Positions 1 to 11,353 of a stretch of 64,000 nt of DNA are shown in pieces (positions within the stretch are counted from its first letter, which is position 1; every line of letters starts with the position of its first letter). Origin of the DNA: Cinnamomum chago. Lineage: Eukaryota > Streptophyta > Magnoliopsida > Laurales > Lauraceae. The notes beneath the pieces are model-generated. The model saw nothing but the letters and a program-made list of their open reading frames with translations, did no database searches and was not told the DNA's origin. The position numbers and the translations under genes are program-made. Location: positions 37,296,001-37,360,000 of the forward strand of contig CP142460.1 in assembly GCA_038049695.1 (NCBI GenBank), given 5' to 3'.

Positions 1-343
1 TATTGGCCTTTGTTGGCCTCTAATTTTGGGGAATGTAAATAAGTGATCTTTTGTTAAACTTTAACTACTCTTGGGAAACATGCTATAGTTCATTGCTCAT
101 TCTGATACAGTAATTTATACTTGATGTTAATGCTTTCATGACTAAAGATAGTCTGACTATTTGATTTGCTACATGCTTCCACACTTAACAGAAATATTCA
201 TTGATGGTTGTGATATCCTCACCGCGGACACCTGTGGGAAATTAAATAAATGTATGTGGTTATCTATTCATCATCTCATCATCACCAACACTAATGTCCC
301 GATCTCGGATCAGTCGCGTGGGGCCCGGTCCAGTGTCGCGACA
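1..343 (+). mobile_element. 3' tail of a Tekay-type gypsy LTR (cut by window edge)
   Basis: The segment matches the last third of a kilobase of the LTR at 52684-55772, including the TTGGCCTTTGTTGGCCTCT phrase near its start and the GGTCGCGACA terminus at 343. Copia RNase H sequence begins directly after it, so the LTR was inserted in copia A. Its other end and the target duplication lie outside the window, so it cannot be told whether this is a solo LTR or the end of a full element. Confidence 0.85.
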
Positions 344-573
344 AGGGCAGTCGATAATCCAAGGAACCCAGGAGCCAAAAACATGTACAGAGGTAGTTAC
401 ACATGGTCGGAGAGATTGTGCGGAGAGGTGATACTGCTATCACCTAAATAGACTCTGCAAACAATCTGGGAGATCCCTTTACTAAGCCTTTGACTACCAA
501 AGTCTTTGAGCAACATGTAGATGGGATGGGCATGAGATGCAACCCTGACTGGCATTGAGCCCAAGTGGGAGAT

Positions 574-2338
574 TGTTAGATAGTATGGTCTCAATACCAA
601 TATATGATGAATAGATTGATTAATTTCTTTATTTATCAATATAATCATGCTTTCCTTTCATGAGATGAATGGTGATTTATTACTTAATGCACATGACCAA
701 TATATATGACATAATGGTTCATGAGATTAACCGGGTCTCATTAGTATATTATATGTGATATATGTATATGGATGAGATCCACATACGGGAGATATGTGTC
801 ACAAATCTTATACTTAAAATATCTTCACAATCAGTGATGAGATTGTGCATCTCATCTGACAAGGTTGTAGCACTTTGATCACTATGAGATAGTGTGATTT
901 GTCTCGATCATCAGAATGTAAGATTCTGGATCATAGTGCTGGTACATTGGATGTATTGAAGGACCATGAGAATCACCTTATGAAATACTGTCTCGATTTA
1001 AGGATTGCTCTCATAATTCCCTAGCAATAGGCTCTCAATCCTGAGACATTGATGAACTCAAGTTTCTGTCTATTCATTTGCTTTGAGTCACCAATGAGTG
1101 AGGCCAACTGTAGGTCAACACCTCGGTATCTTGGGTACGTGGTAGTAGGACTGTGGGAACATGCAATGATCAAGATGGAATCTATCTTCATTCCTTGTGC
1201 CAATTAATGGATTTATCATTGGTAAGTGCGCACCCATTCCGATTAAGAGTTAATTGGATCGGTACCAAATGATCACTATAATTAATTGGGGCTGAAGGAT
1301 AATAAGATGTGGATCTAAGATTGGATGGGACAGATTTATTCCAATTGATCCATGGATAATGATAGAGGGGCCTACTTGTGGGAATTGGGAAGTTTAGGGT
1401 CTTCATTGAAATATATTCCTAAGACTGGAGTGCAATTGCATTTATATAGTGGAGTTATTTGCAATTAACTGTGGGCCCGGATTGTACATGAGATGTGGGG
1501 TCGCGTGTCCCAGTTGGAGCCAGCTTTCTAAGGAATCCCTAGTGGTCCCCACGCTAGCCCAATATATTAGAAAGATACTAATTATAGTAGAACTCTAAAA
1601 GGAAATAGAAAGTTACTATTTCTATTTGAAGTGAGACTTCTAATAGTGGTAATAGTAAGTTACTAATTATTAATGGAAGTAGGACTTCTATTTTAATTAG
1701 TAAAAGAGGAGGTTACTAGTCATATTTGAAGTAAGACTTCTAATTGTGATTTAGTAAGCAACTAATTGTAGTGGAAGTAAGACTTCTATTTCAATTAGTA
1801 AGAGGAGGTGGTTTCAATGCTATAAAAGGAGAAGAAGAGAGCCTTGGACGTCCCTAATGTTACTCCACATAGGGATTCACGCCTAGCCCATTTAAGTGTG
1901 CAAGAGTTGCACTCCTCTTTTCCTCTCCCTCTTCTAGTTCTCTTCTAGTTTCCTTTAGGGTTTTTCTCTTGGAGATCCCACCATCTTCTTGAGAAAAGAG
2001 AATCTGATACGGGACATAGCGTGGAAGATCAAAGGGTGTTAGAGATCTTAATTTGATTAGTGAAGGTGTTCATCATCAAAGAAAGAGATTAACTTCTCCA
2101 TTAGAGCACTACAAAGCTCCAAAGGTATTATCTACATCCTTGTATGTTGTGGATTTCGTGGTTGCTTGTTTATGTGCTATTTTCTATCTTCTAGATAGGT
2201 TTTATTGCTGTACATGGTTTATGAGTTTGAGGGATTACATCCTGGATTGGATTTGTTGCCTTATAGATAGTTGATCCCTGCATCAAGTGGGTCAAAAGTT
2301 CTTAAAACCTATCTGAATGGCCCACCTAGTTTCCAACA
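574..2338 (+). repeat. 3' LTR of copia A (1765 bp)
   Basis: The LTR starts TGTTAGA just after the polypurine tract and ends TTCCAACA, giving the TG...CA ends of copia LTRs. It aligns along its length with LTRs at 5212-6887, 27005-28766, 31038-39952 (split) and 45671-47439. It carries a U3 enhancer-like repeat block (1628-1786) and a TATA box at 1821. The base following it (2339) is copia B internal sequence. Confidence 0.92.
1628..1829 (+). promoter_or_regulatory. U3 promoter of copia A: four GAAGTNNGACTTC repeats plus TATA box
   Basis: A 13-bp inverted repeat of form GAAGT-NNG-ACTTC occurs at 1628-1640, 1676-1688, 1728-1740 and 1774-1786, spaced 46-52 bp apart. TATAAAAGG follows at 1821-1829. 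Tandem short repeats upstream of the TATA box act as enhancers in other copia elements such as tobacco Tnt1; that the same holds here is inference. The related LTRs carry two to four of these boxes. Confidence 0.7.
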
Positions 2339-5194
2339 ATTACATTATGTTTTTCAAATAATAAATTGGTTTTGTCAGACACGTTATATGTACCTTCTTT
2401 ACGGCAGAATTTAATTTCATTTTTTAGTTTGGTGAATAAAAGTTATTCCATTACTTTTGGTACTGAAGTTGTCATAAAGAGGAATGGTACTTTTATATGT
2501 TCTGGCAAGGTAACTAATGGGCTTTATTTGTTAACTCCTACAATGTATGAGATACATGATACTTAAACAATTAATAGACCGTCATTAAAAAGGAAGTCAC
2601 CTTCATCTAATCCAACAAAACTTTGGCACTTGAGGCTAGGTCATATAAACCTAAACAAGATTGATAGGCTAGTGAAAGATGGTATCTTGCCTTCGTTGGT
2701 GATAGAACCAATGCCTATCTGCGAGTCCTGTCTAGAAGGCATAATGATCAAAAGACCATTTTCATCTAAGGGCAATAGTGCCAAAGATTTATTGGAATTA
2801 GTGCATACTAGTGTGTGTGGACCCATTAATGTCAGGGTCAGAGGAGGATATGAGTATTTCATCACTTTCACAGATGATTACTCAAGATATGGATACATAT
2901 ACCTTATGCACCGCAAGTCCAAGGCTTTTGAAAAGTTCAAAGAGTTTTGAGCGGAAGCGGAAAAGTAATTAGGTAAGAGTATCAAGACTCTTCGATCAGA
3001 TCAAGAAAGGGAATATCTCTCTGCTGATTTTATGGGATACTTATTAGAAAATGGGATTCTATCCCAGTTGTCTGCTCCTGGTATGCCTCAACAGAATGGA
3101 GTAGCAGAAAGAAGGAACATCATCCTTTTAGATATGATTAGGTCTATGCTGAGTTTCTCAGGATTACCTATATCCTTTTGGGGATACGCCTTGGATACTG
3201 CAATGTACATACTAAATCTCGTACCATCTAAGTCTGTACCTAAGACTCCCCGGGAGTTGTGGTCCGGGCGAAAGCCTAGTCTACAACATTTACACATTTG
3301 GGGTTGTCCGGCACACGTGCTAAAGGTTAAGACGGATAAGTTGGAAACGAAGTCGGAAGTTTGCACGTTTGTAGGATATCCTAAAGGAACTAAAGGTTGG
3401 TTATTCTATAATCCCAGAAAGCAGAAAGTACTAGTGAGCACTAATGCGGTTTTTCTGGAGGAAGATTATATGATAGACCGAAAATCTTAAGAAAAGGACA
3501 TCTTGGAAGAAATTCAAGAGCAAACAATTCCAAATCCAAGTATGACCAAACTTGAGGAAGAACCGCCCTTACCACACCCAGTAGTTACACCAGTGCCTCG
3601 TCGTAGTGGGAGAATAGTCAGGCCCCTTGACAGGTTCCCGTTCTTGGGAGAGTCTTACGAGGCAATCCCAGAAGAACTGGAACAAGATCCTTGTAACTAT
3701 GATGAAGCAATTAATGACATAGATTCGGGATGTTGGCAAGATGCTATGAAAGCTGAGATGGAGTCTATGTACTTTAATCAGGTCTGGACACTTGTGGACT
3801 TGCCTGCCAGTATCAAACTTATTGGGTGTAAGTGAGTCTACAAGAGAAACAGAGGACCAGATGGAAGAGTTGAGACCTTTAAAGGTCAGGCTTGTTCCGA
3901 AAGGATATACTCATAAAGAAGATTTCAATTATGAGGAAACCTTCTCGCCGGTAGCCATGCTCAAGTCCATCCAGATACTCTTATCCATTTAGGCTCATCT
4001 CAATTACGAGTTTTGGCTAATGGATGTCAAGACAGCGTTTCTCAACGGCCATCTTGAGGAAGACATCTATATGGTGCAGCCAGACGGTTTTGTAGCTACA
4101 AACCAAGAGCAAAGAGTTTGCAAGATGCAGAAGTCTATTTATGGACTGAAGCAGTCATCCCAAAGCTGGAACATCTGTTTTGAACAGGCAATCAAGTCAT
4201 TTGATTTTTGTCAAAATTAGATGAGTCATGAGTGTATATGAAAAGTAAAGGAGGTAGGGTAATTTTTTGGGTCGACGACATCCTTCTCTTAGAGAGTGAT
4301 ATAGGGATGTTGTCAACAATGAAACTTTGGTTGGCAAAGACTTTTGATATGAAGGATTTGGGAGAAGCCAACCACATCCTAGGGATCAAACTACATTGAG
4401 ACCGAAAACATAGGATGATTGGCTTATCCCAAGCTGCATACATAGATAAGGTACCGGTACGATTTGCTATGCAAGACTCCAAGGAAGGTATTATACCTTT
4501 CAGGCAAGGAGTGCACCTTTCCAAAGATCAGTGTCCTAAGACACCTGAGGAAAAGGAGTAGATGAGGTCGATACCATACGCTTCAGCTGTTGGTAGCCTC
4601 ATGTATGCTATGCTATCTACTAGACAGGATATCTGTCATGCAGTGGGCTTAGTCAGCAGATATCAGTTTAATCCAGGACCCGAACATTGGACTGTTGTAA
4701 AGTGTATTCTCAAATACTTGAGAAGGACTAGAGATTACATGTTAATTTATAGCAGTGATGAACTGATTCCAGTCGGTTACACAGATTCTGACTTCATGTC
4801 AGATAATAATTCCAGGAAATCAACTTCTGGGTATGTGTTTATGTTATAGCTGCTTGAGAAGCAGCTAAAGAAGCAGATTGACTCAAAAGATTCCTTATGG
4901 AACTTGGAGTGGTACTTTTGGCAAGACAGCCGCTCACAGTTTACTGTGATAACAGCAGGGTAGTTGATAAGTCCAAGGAACCTAGGAGCCAAAAACATGT
5001 ACAAAGGTAGTAACACATGGTCAGAGAGATAGTGCAGAGAGCTGATACTGCTATCACCTAGAGAGTTGATACTGCTATCACATAGATAGACTCTGCAGAT
5101 AATCTGGGAGATCCCTTTACTAAGCTTGTGACTACCAAAGTCTTTGAGCAACATGTATATGGGATAGGCATGAGATGCAACCCTGACTAGCATT
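2339..5194 (+). pseudogene. Copia pol remnant (integrase, reverse transcriptase, RNase H)
   Basis: Order of parts: GAG-pre-integrase segment (about 2340-2760), integrase core with a DDYSRYGY stretch (about 2870), a '[13 protein letters not shown]' integrase motif (about 3080), the '[15 protein letters not shown]' segment, then reverse transcriptase (about 3650-4350) and RNase H with the 'YTDSDFMSD' motif (about 4775). This order (integrase before reverse transcriptase) is diagnostic of Ty1/copia. The translated sequence is close to the minus-strand pol of element D (39968-42733). The remnant is broken throughout and cannot make a polyprotein. Confidence 0.9.
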
Positions 5195-5211
5195 GAGCCC
5201 AAGTGGGAGAT

Positions 5212-6887
5212 TGTTAGAGTGTATGGTCTCAATCCATCAGTTGATGTAATAAATTGATTAATTTCTTTATTTATCAATATAATCATGCTTTCCTTTCATG
5301 AGATGAATGGTGATTTATTACTTAATGCACATGACCAATACATATGACATAATGGTTCATGAGATGAACCGGGTCCCATTAGTATATTAGATGTGATATA
5401 TGTATATGGATGAGATCCACATACGGGAGATATGTGTCACAAATCTTATACTTAAAATATCTTCACAACCATTGATGAGACTGGGCATCTCATCTGACAA
5501 GGTTGCAGCACTTTGATCACTATGAGATAATGTGATCTGTCTCGATCATTAGAATGTAAGATTCTGGATCATAGTACTGGTACATTGGATGTATTGAAGG
5601 ACCATGAGAAGCACCTTATGAAATACTGTCTCGATTTAAGGATTGCTCTCATAATTCCCTAGCAATAGGCTCTCAATCCTGAGACATTGATGAACTCAAG
5701 TTTTTGTCTATTCATTTGCTTTGAGTCACTAATGAGTGAGGCCAACTGTAGGTCAACACCTCGGTGTCTTGGGTACGTGGTAGTAGAACTGTGGGAACAT
5801 GCAGTGATCAAGATGGAATCTATCTACATTATCCCCTTGTGCCAATTAATGGATTTATCAATAGTAAGTGTGCACTCATCTCGATTAAGAGTTAATTGGA
5901 TGGTACTGATGATCACTGTAATTAATTGGGGCTCAACGATAATAAAATGTGGATCTAAGATTGGATGGGACAGATTTATTCCAATTGATCCATCGATAAT
6001 GATAGAGGGGCCTACTTGTGGTAATTGGGAAGTTTAGGGTCTTGATTATAATTTATTCCTAACACTAGAGTGCAATTGCATTTATATAGTGGTGTTATTT
6101 GCAATTAACTATGGGCCTGGATTACACATAAGATGTGGGGTCGCGTGTCCCAGTTGGAGCCAGTTTTTTAAGGAATCCCTATTGGTCCCCACGCTAGCCC
6201 AAGTATTAGAAAGATTCTATTCTTACTTAAACTCTAAAAGGAAGGAATTAGAAAGTTACTATTTCTATTTGAAGTGTGACTTCTAATAGTGGTAATAGTA
6301 AGCTACTAATTTGTGTGGAAGTGTGACTTCTAATACAAATTAGTAAGAGAGATAAGAGAGGAGACTTGGGGGCTATTTAAAGGGGAATACGCCCCTTGGA
6401 CGTCCAGCCATAAGAGTGCACGCCCAACCCTCTTTATTTGTGCAAGTGTTGCACAATTTTCTTCTCTTCTCTCTCTTCTAGTTGCCTTTTAGTTCCTTAG
6501 AATTTCTAGCAAGGTTTTCTCTTCGAGATCCCACACATCTTCTTGAGAAAAGAGATCTGATAGAGGGTCATAGCGTGGAAGACAATAAGGTCTTGAAGAT
6601 CTCTAATTGCTTCAAGAAGAGTTCTTGTTCCAATTGGTTGTCTTCTCCTCGATTAGAGCACTACCGGGCTCCAAAGGTATAATCTACTTCTCTACTTGTT
6701 GTAGATTATTTTGTTGCATGTAGTTGTTGATTTCTATCTTCTAGATAGGTTATATTGCTGTACATGATTGATGAGAATGAAGGATTGCATCCTGGATTGG
6801 GTTATAGCCTTCTGGATAGTTGATCCCTGAGTAAAGTGGGTCAAAAAGTTTTAAAAACCTATCCACGAGGCCCACCTACTTCCAATA
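5212..6887 (+). repeat. 3' LTR of copia B (about 1676 bp)
   Basis: The LTR begins TGTTAGAGTGTATGGTC right after the polypurine tract and ends near CTTCCAATA. It aligns with LTR A along its length but is shorter, mostly because its U3 has two rather than four of the 13-bp inverted repeats (6271-6283 and 6318-6330). A TATTTAAA box is at about 6374. The first 100 bases resemble the end of the D 5' LTR (45671-47439, reverse complement) more than they resemble A. Confidence 0.9.
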
Positions 6888-6938
6888 CTCTCAAGGTTAG
6901 TTATACCTAGACAAGAGCACCTAGGTTTTGATATCAAT

Positions 6939-8495
6939 TGAAAGTCCAGAACCGAACCCTAGAGGGGGGGGTGAATAGGGTACACTCAAATACAATGCCC
7001 AATTCTTCTATAAACCAATATCAATTATGTTTTGAAGATTCATTAACTTGATTATCGATGAAAGATCTAATACTAAGTAAAGAACCAATGAATATAATCA
7101 AAGTTGACATTGATAGGAAAAGAATAAATTTAAGTGCATCATCCACACAATCACCATAACAAGGAAATTTACAGTGGTTTGGCCAATCATGCCTACATCC
7201 ACTCCCGATATTTCTACCGGTGTTCCACTATCAATTTTAAGGTTTAGGCTAACCTCCAACCTTACAACCACAAATGCTTTTTATTCAAGGCTAAGCATTA
7301 ACCTATACAATCTCATATGCTTTTCAATAGGCTGAGCATAAACCTTTACCACAAAATTTTTAATCTGAAAAACTATGCCTAAACAAGAATACAATGAGAT
7401 GCAAGTGAATACAATTAAATGCCTCTTAACATAGGCTAATATGAAAAATGCAATCAAACTAAGGCATATGCATGATAAATACAAAGATCAATAAATGATA
7501 CATATGTCTTCAAACTACTTCTATCTCTTTTGAAATTCAATGCTCATAAATGATGTAAATGAGAGATAGAGTAACTACACATGTCTTTCGAAATAATGAC
7601 AAACTTGTTTTTAGAAAGTTTGAAATGCAACAAGCAAGTTTGAAAGAAACATTAAATGTCTAAACATGTGAGATTACTAATCAAATGATGAAGTTAAAAT
7701 GATAAACATATTTTAAAATCAAAGCATGTTTAAACACTCAACATTTGAACACTTTGAACACTTTAATCATGCCATTTGAAGAAATCAAAGATTTGAAAGC
7801 AAGCATGAGTAAAATAAGATAAGAGGAGCAAACCCATTGAAGAATCAAAGGTTTGTCATGATGATTTGCCCTCCTAGCTTCCCTCTAGCTTAGCATAAAA
7901 TGTCCCATCTTCCTTGGCCCACAAAAGTCTCAAAAGTGTTGGCACAAAAACCAAGGAATGATTCTTTTTATAAGAGATTCGTCTCCAACAGATCTATTGT
8001 AGGTCGACTGACAAATGGAGTTCGGTCGACATAACTCAACGGTCATAATCCAACGGCTATATTTTTTGAAATTTGCAGACCGTTGTAAAGATGTCGGTTC
8101 ACCAAACAGCAGTTCGGTCGACCAATAGCTGACCGATAACAGACCGACAAGCTGACCGACATTCCCTGATACACAGATTTTACATTCTGGATCCGGAACC
8201 GACAGCTGACCAAACATAGTTCGGCTGACTGAGCTTTCCCTATTTTTTAAAGACTCGAAAAATGATTTTAAAAGGAAAGTTTGGTCTTGGAGAACTAAGC
8301 TAGACTAAAGACTAACATGTTTGATAAAAAGAGTTTTCTTTTAATTTAAAATAGCAAATCAAAACATGTTTGAGCAAAAACCTTTGATGCTAAGCTAAAT
8401 ATAATGCAAGAAGATTCCAATAAAGAAGTATGAGAGATCAAGCTTATGAAAATGAATGTATCCAATCTAATTGCAAACTAATGAAAACCCTAACA
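6939..8495 (-). repeat. LTR of SIRE H (1557 bp)
   Basis: TG...CA ended LTR of the same family as those at 9768-11255, 21128-22696 and 22697-24250, but clearly more diverged from G than E is from F. It contains the R-U5 'AAGGTTTATGCTTAGCC' type repeats (about 7240-7360), a GC-rich palindrome cluster (7990-8225) and, just downstream of that cluster on the element strand, a TATAAAAAG box (about 7968-7978). Confidence 0.85.
7990..8225 (-). repeat. Palindrome cluster in SIRE H LTR (GGTCGACY / CGGTCAGCY type)
   Basis: Short self-complementary words such as GGTCGACT, CGGTCGACC and AGCTGACCGA recur six or more times in about 230 bp, in a region otherwise AT-rich. On the element strand the cluster lies 270-505 bp from the LTR start and immediately upstream of the TATA box. 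The other SIRE LTRs carry clusters at the same place. Confidence 0.7.
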
Positions 8496-8848
8496 GGCAT
8501 GAAAGCCGAATTTTTGAGATGGCACGAAAGTCGGTATTTGAGATGGTATGAAAGGCGAATTTTGAATTGGCATGAGAGTCAGGTTTTGTGGCATAGGAGC
8601 TGATTTTTTTTGCCGGCGTGAAAGCCGAAATTTTGGGATCGCATGAGAGCCGAAATTTTGTAGCGTAAAAACCAGATTTTTGTGGCGTAAAAGCCGAATT
8701 TGGATTTATAGCATGAGAGCCAAAATTTGGGAGGGCATGGAAACCGGTTTTGTTTGTTTTTTGGCATGGAAGCCAAAATTTGTTTGTTTTTGGCATGGAA
8801 GCCAACTTTTTTTGTTTTTTGCGTAGAAGCCAGGTTTTGGTTTTCAAA
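8496..8848. repeat. Tandem repeat, about 25-28 bp unit, about 13 degenerate copies
   Basis: The unit reads approximately GGCATGAAAGCCGAATTTTG and is repeated with substitutions and small indels from the end of LTR H to about 8848. The block is followed without a gap by a second tandem repeat. Translations of this tract (on either strand) are repetitive and have no domain. Tandem repeats between the end of pol and the 3' LTR are typical of Tat-lineage gypsy elements, which fits the neighbouring integrase tail. Confidence 0.75.
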
Positions 8849-9340
8849 AATGCAAGTATCGACTAAAAGTCGCCTCCCTGCTGAATGGTATGGCAAGTAT
8901 CGATGGAATGTCGCCTCCTTGCTCATTCGGTTTGCGATTATAGATGGAATGTCACCTCCTCGTGAATTGGGGTGCAAGTATTGACTGAACGTCGCTTCCT
9001 TGCTATATGGTTTTGCAAGTATCGATGGAATGCCGCACCTTGCTCATCCGATTTACAAGTATCGATGGAATGTCGCTTCCTCGCTTTTTTCAAAAATTTT
9101 GATTTTGCGGGTATCGACTGAATGTCGCTTCCCCATGATTTTTGAAATTTGAGGTTTTTTGAAAATTTGGGTTGTGGATATCAACTGGAATGTCACGTCG
9201 CCACGATTTTTGAAAATTTTCAAGTATCAACAACGTGTCGCTTCCTTATGATTTTGAAATTTTGGAAGTATCGAATGGGTTTCACATCCTTCTGATTTTT
9301 GGGCTTTGCGAGTATCGACTGAGCGTCGCTTCCCCGCGGT
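8849..9340. repeat. Tandem repeat, about 41-46 bp unit, about 11 degenerate copies
   Basis: The unit is close to GCAAGTATCGATGGAATGTCGC plus about 20 variable bases; starts are seen near 8851, 8893, 8934, 8974, 9015, 9056, 9107, 9175, 9219, 9265 and 9308. The TATCGACTGAATGTCG part is best kept. I see no coding sequence here. It is read as part of the 3' untranslated tail of the minus-strand Tat element. Confidence 0.75.
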
Positions 9341-10109
9341 TTCAAAAAAAACATTTTTTTTTATTTAAAGACACGAGGGTCATAAACTTTGACTCAAAAA
9401 CATTTTTTGGTTGTAAAAGTCGGGGTGGACTAGGTTGGAAATTCCTGAGTCTTGATTTTTGTTTCAAGCCGTGAATTTTGGGTTAAAGGATCGAAAGTTT
9501 TGGTCAAGTCCGGGAAGAGGCTCCTAAACTTGGATTTTTTTTTAGTTTTTTATTTTTTTTTTAACAATGAAACTATGAAAGTGAGCATTGTTTTGAGAGT
9601 TTTTTTTTTAGAAATCTCAACATAAGGATGAAAATTTCAAAAGGAGTGGGTTTGACGAGCAAGTACCTGAGAATAGGCTTTGACCGTGCAGGCATTGCTT
9701 TGACCCAGTGGCGAAAGTCTTAAAGGGTAGTACCGCTTCAAGAATTTGTTGTTGATGGGCAGCATACTGTTAGGTTTTTGTTTGTTGCTAATTTGATGGA
9801 TTCACATTCACCTTCACTGTCAAATGATCACACACTCATGCTCTTAGTTTTGACTTTGGAATCTAAGATTCTATCTTGCATTTGCATATGTTTTTCAAAT
9901 GATTTATTCGTGCATGTTTTTAGAATCCAAATACACTTTTGAAAACCTATTTCTTCATGCATTATTTTGGAAAATCAAATTAGGAATCTAGGTTTGTGAT
10001 TTGCATATATTCCTCATTTTTAGAATCATTTTATTATGCTTAAATCACACTGGCCTTGAGTTCCAAGTTTCATCTGTGGAATAATGAAAAATCTGCAGGA
10101 ACTCATCCC

Positions 10110-10304
10110 AGGCTAGTTTGGTCGGTCGACCGACCCCTGTACCCGGTCGACCGACCAAACTGACTGTTGGGAAAACAGCCAGTGTACCCGGTCGACCGAG
10201 CCATGCCCAGGTCGACCAGGTAACTAGCCGTTGGGCCAGGTCAACCCGGGGGTCATGGGGTCGACCGGGCCAACTAGCCGTTGGACTTATTTTTGTATAT
10301 AAGT
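10110..10304 (+). promoter_or_regulatory. Palindrome cluster and TATA box of SIRE E LTR
   Basis: GGTCGACC-type words (for example GGTCGGTCGACCGACC and CCCGGTCGACCGACC) occur about seven times between 10118 and 10266, with longer shared phrases such as AACTAGCCGTTGG repeated. TATATAAG follows at about 10297, so the cluster sits at the promoter in U3. The same arrangement is seen in F (23000-23210) and, on the minus strand, in G and H. A role as protein-binding sites is inference. Confidence 0.65.
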
Positions 10305-10931
10305 CCATTTCATTCCCTTCTTTCAAAGGCTTGATCATTGAATCTTTGGAACCCCATTGAAGCCTAAAGAAGAGGAATAAGCTAAGAGAGCTAGAAGGCT
10401 ATTGGAAATCAAATGTTTGAGATTTAAAAGGTATATCTTTCTAGTTAATTTTTATTTCCATTCCATTTAAAATCAATGCATGTCTAACTCTTTGTATTTT
10501 CATATAAGCATGATTTCTAGCTTTAAAAGAGATGTTTTGCAAACACAATATCACCTAGGAATATTAGATTGTTTTGCAAACATTCTTGTCTAAATCACAT
10601 GTGTTCTTAGTCGTTAATCTTCTTACAACTTGTTTAGTACTTTCTTTCAAGTTGCTTGAACTTTTCATGTGATTAGCATATAACTTCAATCATCATTTTC
10701 TGAGCTTAGATTTTAAAATGCATCAAGCATTCATTTAATAGCTTCATTTTAGAATTTGATTGAAGTAAACATTCATACACTTTGTGCACACACTTTAGCT
10801 AGTTGTTGTATATATTTGTACCTTGATTTAAACTTTCATATCAGCCTATTTAAGAGGCAATTCTATTGAGCTTAAATTGTATCTCTTTGAGTGTTTGTGT
10901 AGACACTTCCTTAAGAGAAATCTTTCATTTG

Positions 10932-11080
10932 TAAAGGTTATTGCTTAGCCTAAGAAAAGCACATTATAAAGGTTATTGCTTAGCCTTGGAAAAGCATCTT
11001 GTAGAGGTTGTTGTTTAGCCTAGAAAAACAACATTGTAAAGGTTATTGCTTAGCCTATTGAAAAGCATAGATAGTGGAAA
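10932..11080 (+). repeat. Four-copy tandem repeat in R/U5 of SIRE E LTR (about 33-41 bp unit)
   Basis: The unit is about GTAAAGGTTATTGCTTAGCC followed by a purine-rich AAGCA segment. GCTTAGCC and the following AAGCA can pair weakly. Copies begin near 10936, 10969, 11010 and 11036. The same block is present in F (23845-23985) and, more diverged, in the minus-strand LTRs G and H. Confidence 0.75.
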
Positions 11081-11255
11081 TCCGGTGGAGTGATTAGATC
11101 ACAAGCCGGTAGTGGATGTAGGATCTTGTTTGGTAAATCATCACTTGTGACTAGTTTATTTTAAAGAAATTAAACTTGGTCTAAATTGGTAACATATTGT
11201 AGCTCACCCTATTCACCCCCCCCCCCCCTCTAGGGTTAGGATCCCAGGACTTTCA

Positions 11256-11270
11256 ATTGGTATCAGAGCC
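11256..11270 (+). other. Primer binding site (tRNA-iMet) of E
   Basis: ATTGGTATCAGAGCC immediately follows the LTR end CA. TGGTATCAGAGC is the standard complement of the plant initiator tRNA-Met 3' end used by copia and many gypsy elements. Confidence 0.9.
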
Positions 11271-11353
11271 TCGTGCTCTATTTCAAGATCAAGTGCTTGG
11301 AACTCTTGATTAGGTGTAAAAACCTAGAGTCAAAACCCTAGTGTTGTGCTTTC

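Larger units (their letters stand above)
344..2338 (+). mobile_element. Ty1/copia element A, 3' end
   Basis: The segment holds the tail of a copia RNase H (344-558), a polypurine tract (AAGTGGGAGAT, about 563-573) and a complete LTR at 574-2338. It is the same family as B, C and D. The rest of A lies to the left of the window. Copia B internal sequence resumes directly at 2339, which shows that A was inserted into B. The coding remnant is broken. Family: Ty1/copia with long LTRs, Tork/Angela-like by LTR size and pol sequence; the clade is an inference. Confidence 0.88.
2339..6887 (+). mobile_element. Ty1/copia element B, internal pol region and 3' LTR
   Basis: Internal sequence starts part-way through gag-pol, because copia A separates it from its own 5' part, which must lie left of the window. 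Integrase, reverse transcriptase and RNase H follow, then the polypurine tract and an LTR at 5212-6887. The right neighbour is leader sequence of SIRE element H, so B was inserted in H. The coding region carries many breaks (roughly ten or more), so this is an old, inactive copy. Confidence 0.9.
6888..8495 (-). mobile_element. SIRE-type copia element H: 5' LTR and short leader piece
   Basis: On the minus strand a complete LTR (8495 down to 6939, 1557 bp) is followed by the tRNA-iMet primer-site remnant and about 50 bp of leader, then interrupted by copia B. The leader and LTR edge match element G (21070-21150). The LTR ends TGTTAGGGTTTT and GGACTTTCA on the element strand. Its right flank (8496-8500, GGCAT) is inside the tandem repeats of the Tat tail. 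The rest of H is not in the window. Confidence 0.82.
8496..9767 (-). mobile_element. Tat-lineage gypsy element: integrase C-terminus and 3' untranslated repeats
   Basis: At the right edge (about 9767 down to 9640, minus strand) one frame reads 'LPINNKFLKRYYP', the usual last motif of integrase in Tat/Ogre/Retand-type pol proteins. Downstream on the same strand are poly-T-rich spacer and two tandem-repeat blocks, as expected of the 3' untranslated region of such elements. Together with 47440-52683 (same strand, same lineage) it may be the two ends of one Tat element split by the 9768-47439 nest. The integrase core is not visible in the window. The family motif is recognised by eye, so the link is moderate. 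Confidence 0.55.
9768..11255 (+). repeat. LTR of SIRE-derived E (1488 bp)
   Basis: Starts TGTTAGGTTTTTG and ends GGACTTTCA directly before a TGGTATCAGAGC primer site. Internal landmarks are a palindrome cluster (10110-10275), a TATATAAG box (about 10297), a four-unit R/U5 tandem repeat (10932-11080) and a poly-C run of about 14 bases near the 3' end (11214-11228). F carries the same LTR with a longer poly-C run and about 80 extra bases at 24031-24110. Confidence 0.9.

Noticed and set aside
574-5211. A and B read as one copia element with an internal LTR
   Set aside because: The pol sequence resumes at an earlier point (pre-integrase) after an LTR that follows RNase H, so two elements are needed, A inserted in B.
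10045-10360. Open frames on both strands with a GRPTPVPGRPTKL-like repeated protein sequence
   Set aside because: They are translations of the palindrome cluster in LTR E. The same pattern opens on both strands and in F, as expected of self-complementary repeats, and has no gag or host domain.
11256-11270. Possible tRNA gene fragment at TGGTATCAGAGC sites
   Set aside because: Only the 12-15 bases matching the tRNA 3' end are present, always just inside an LTR; these are primer sites.
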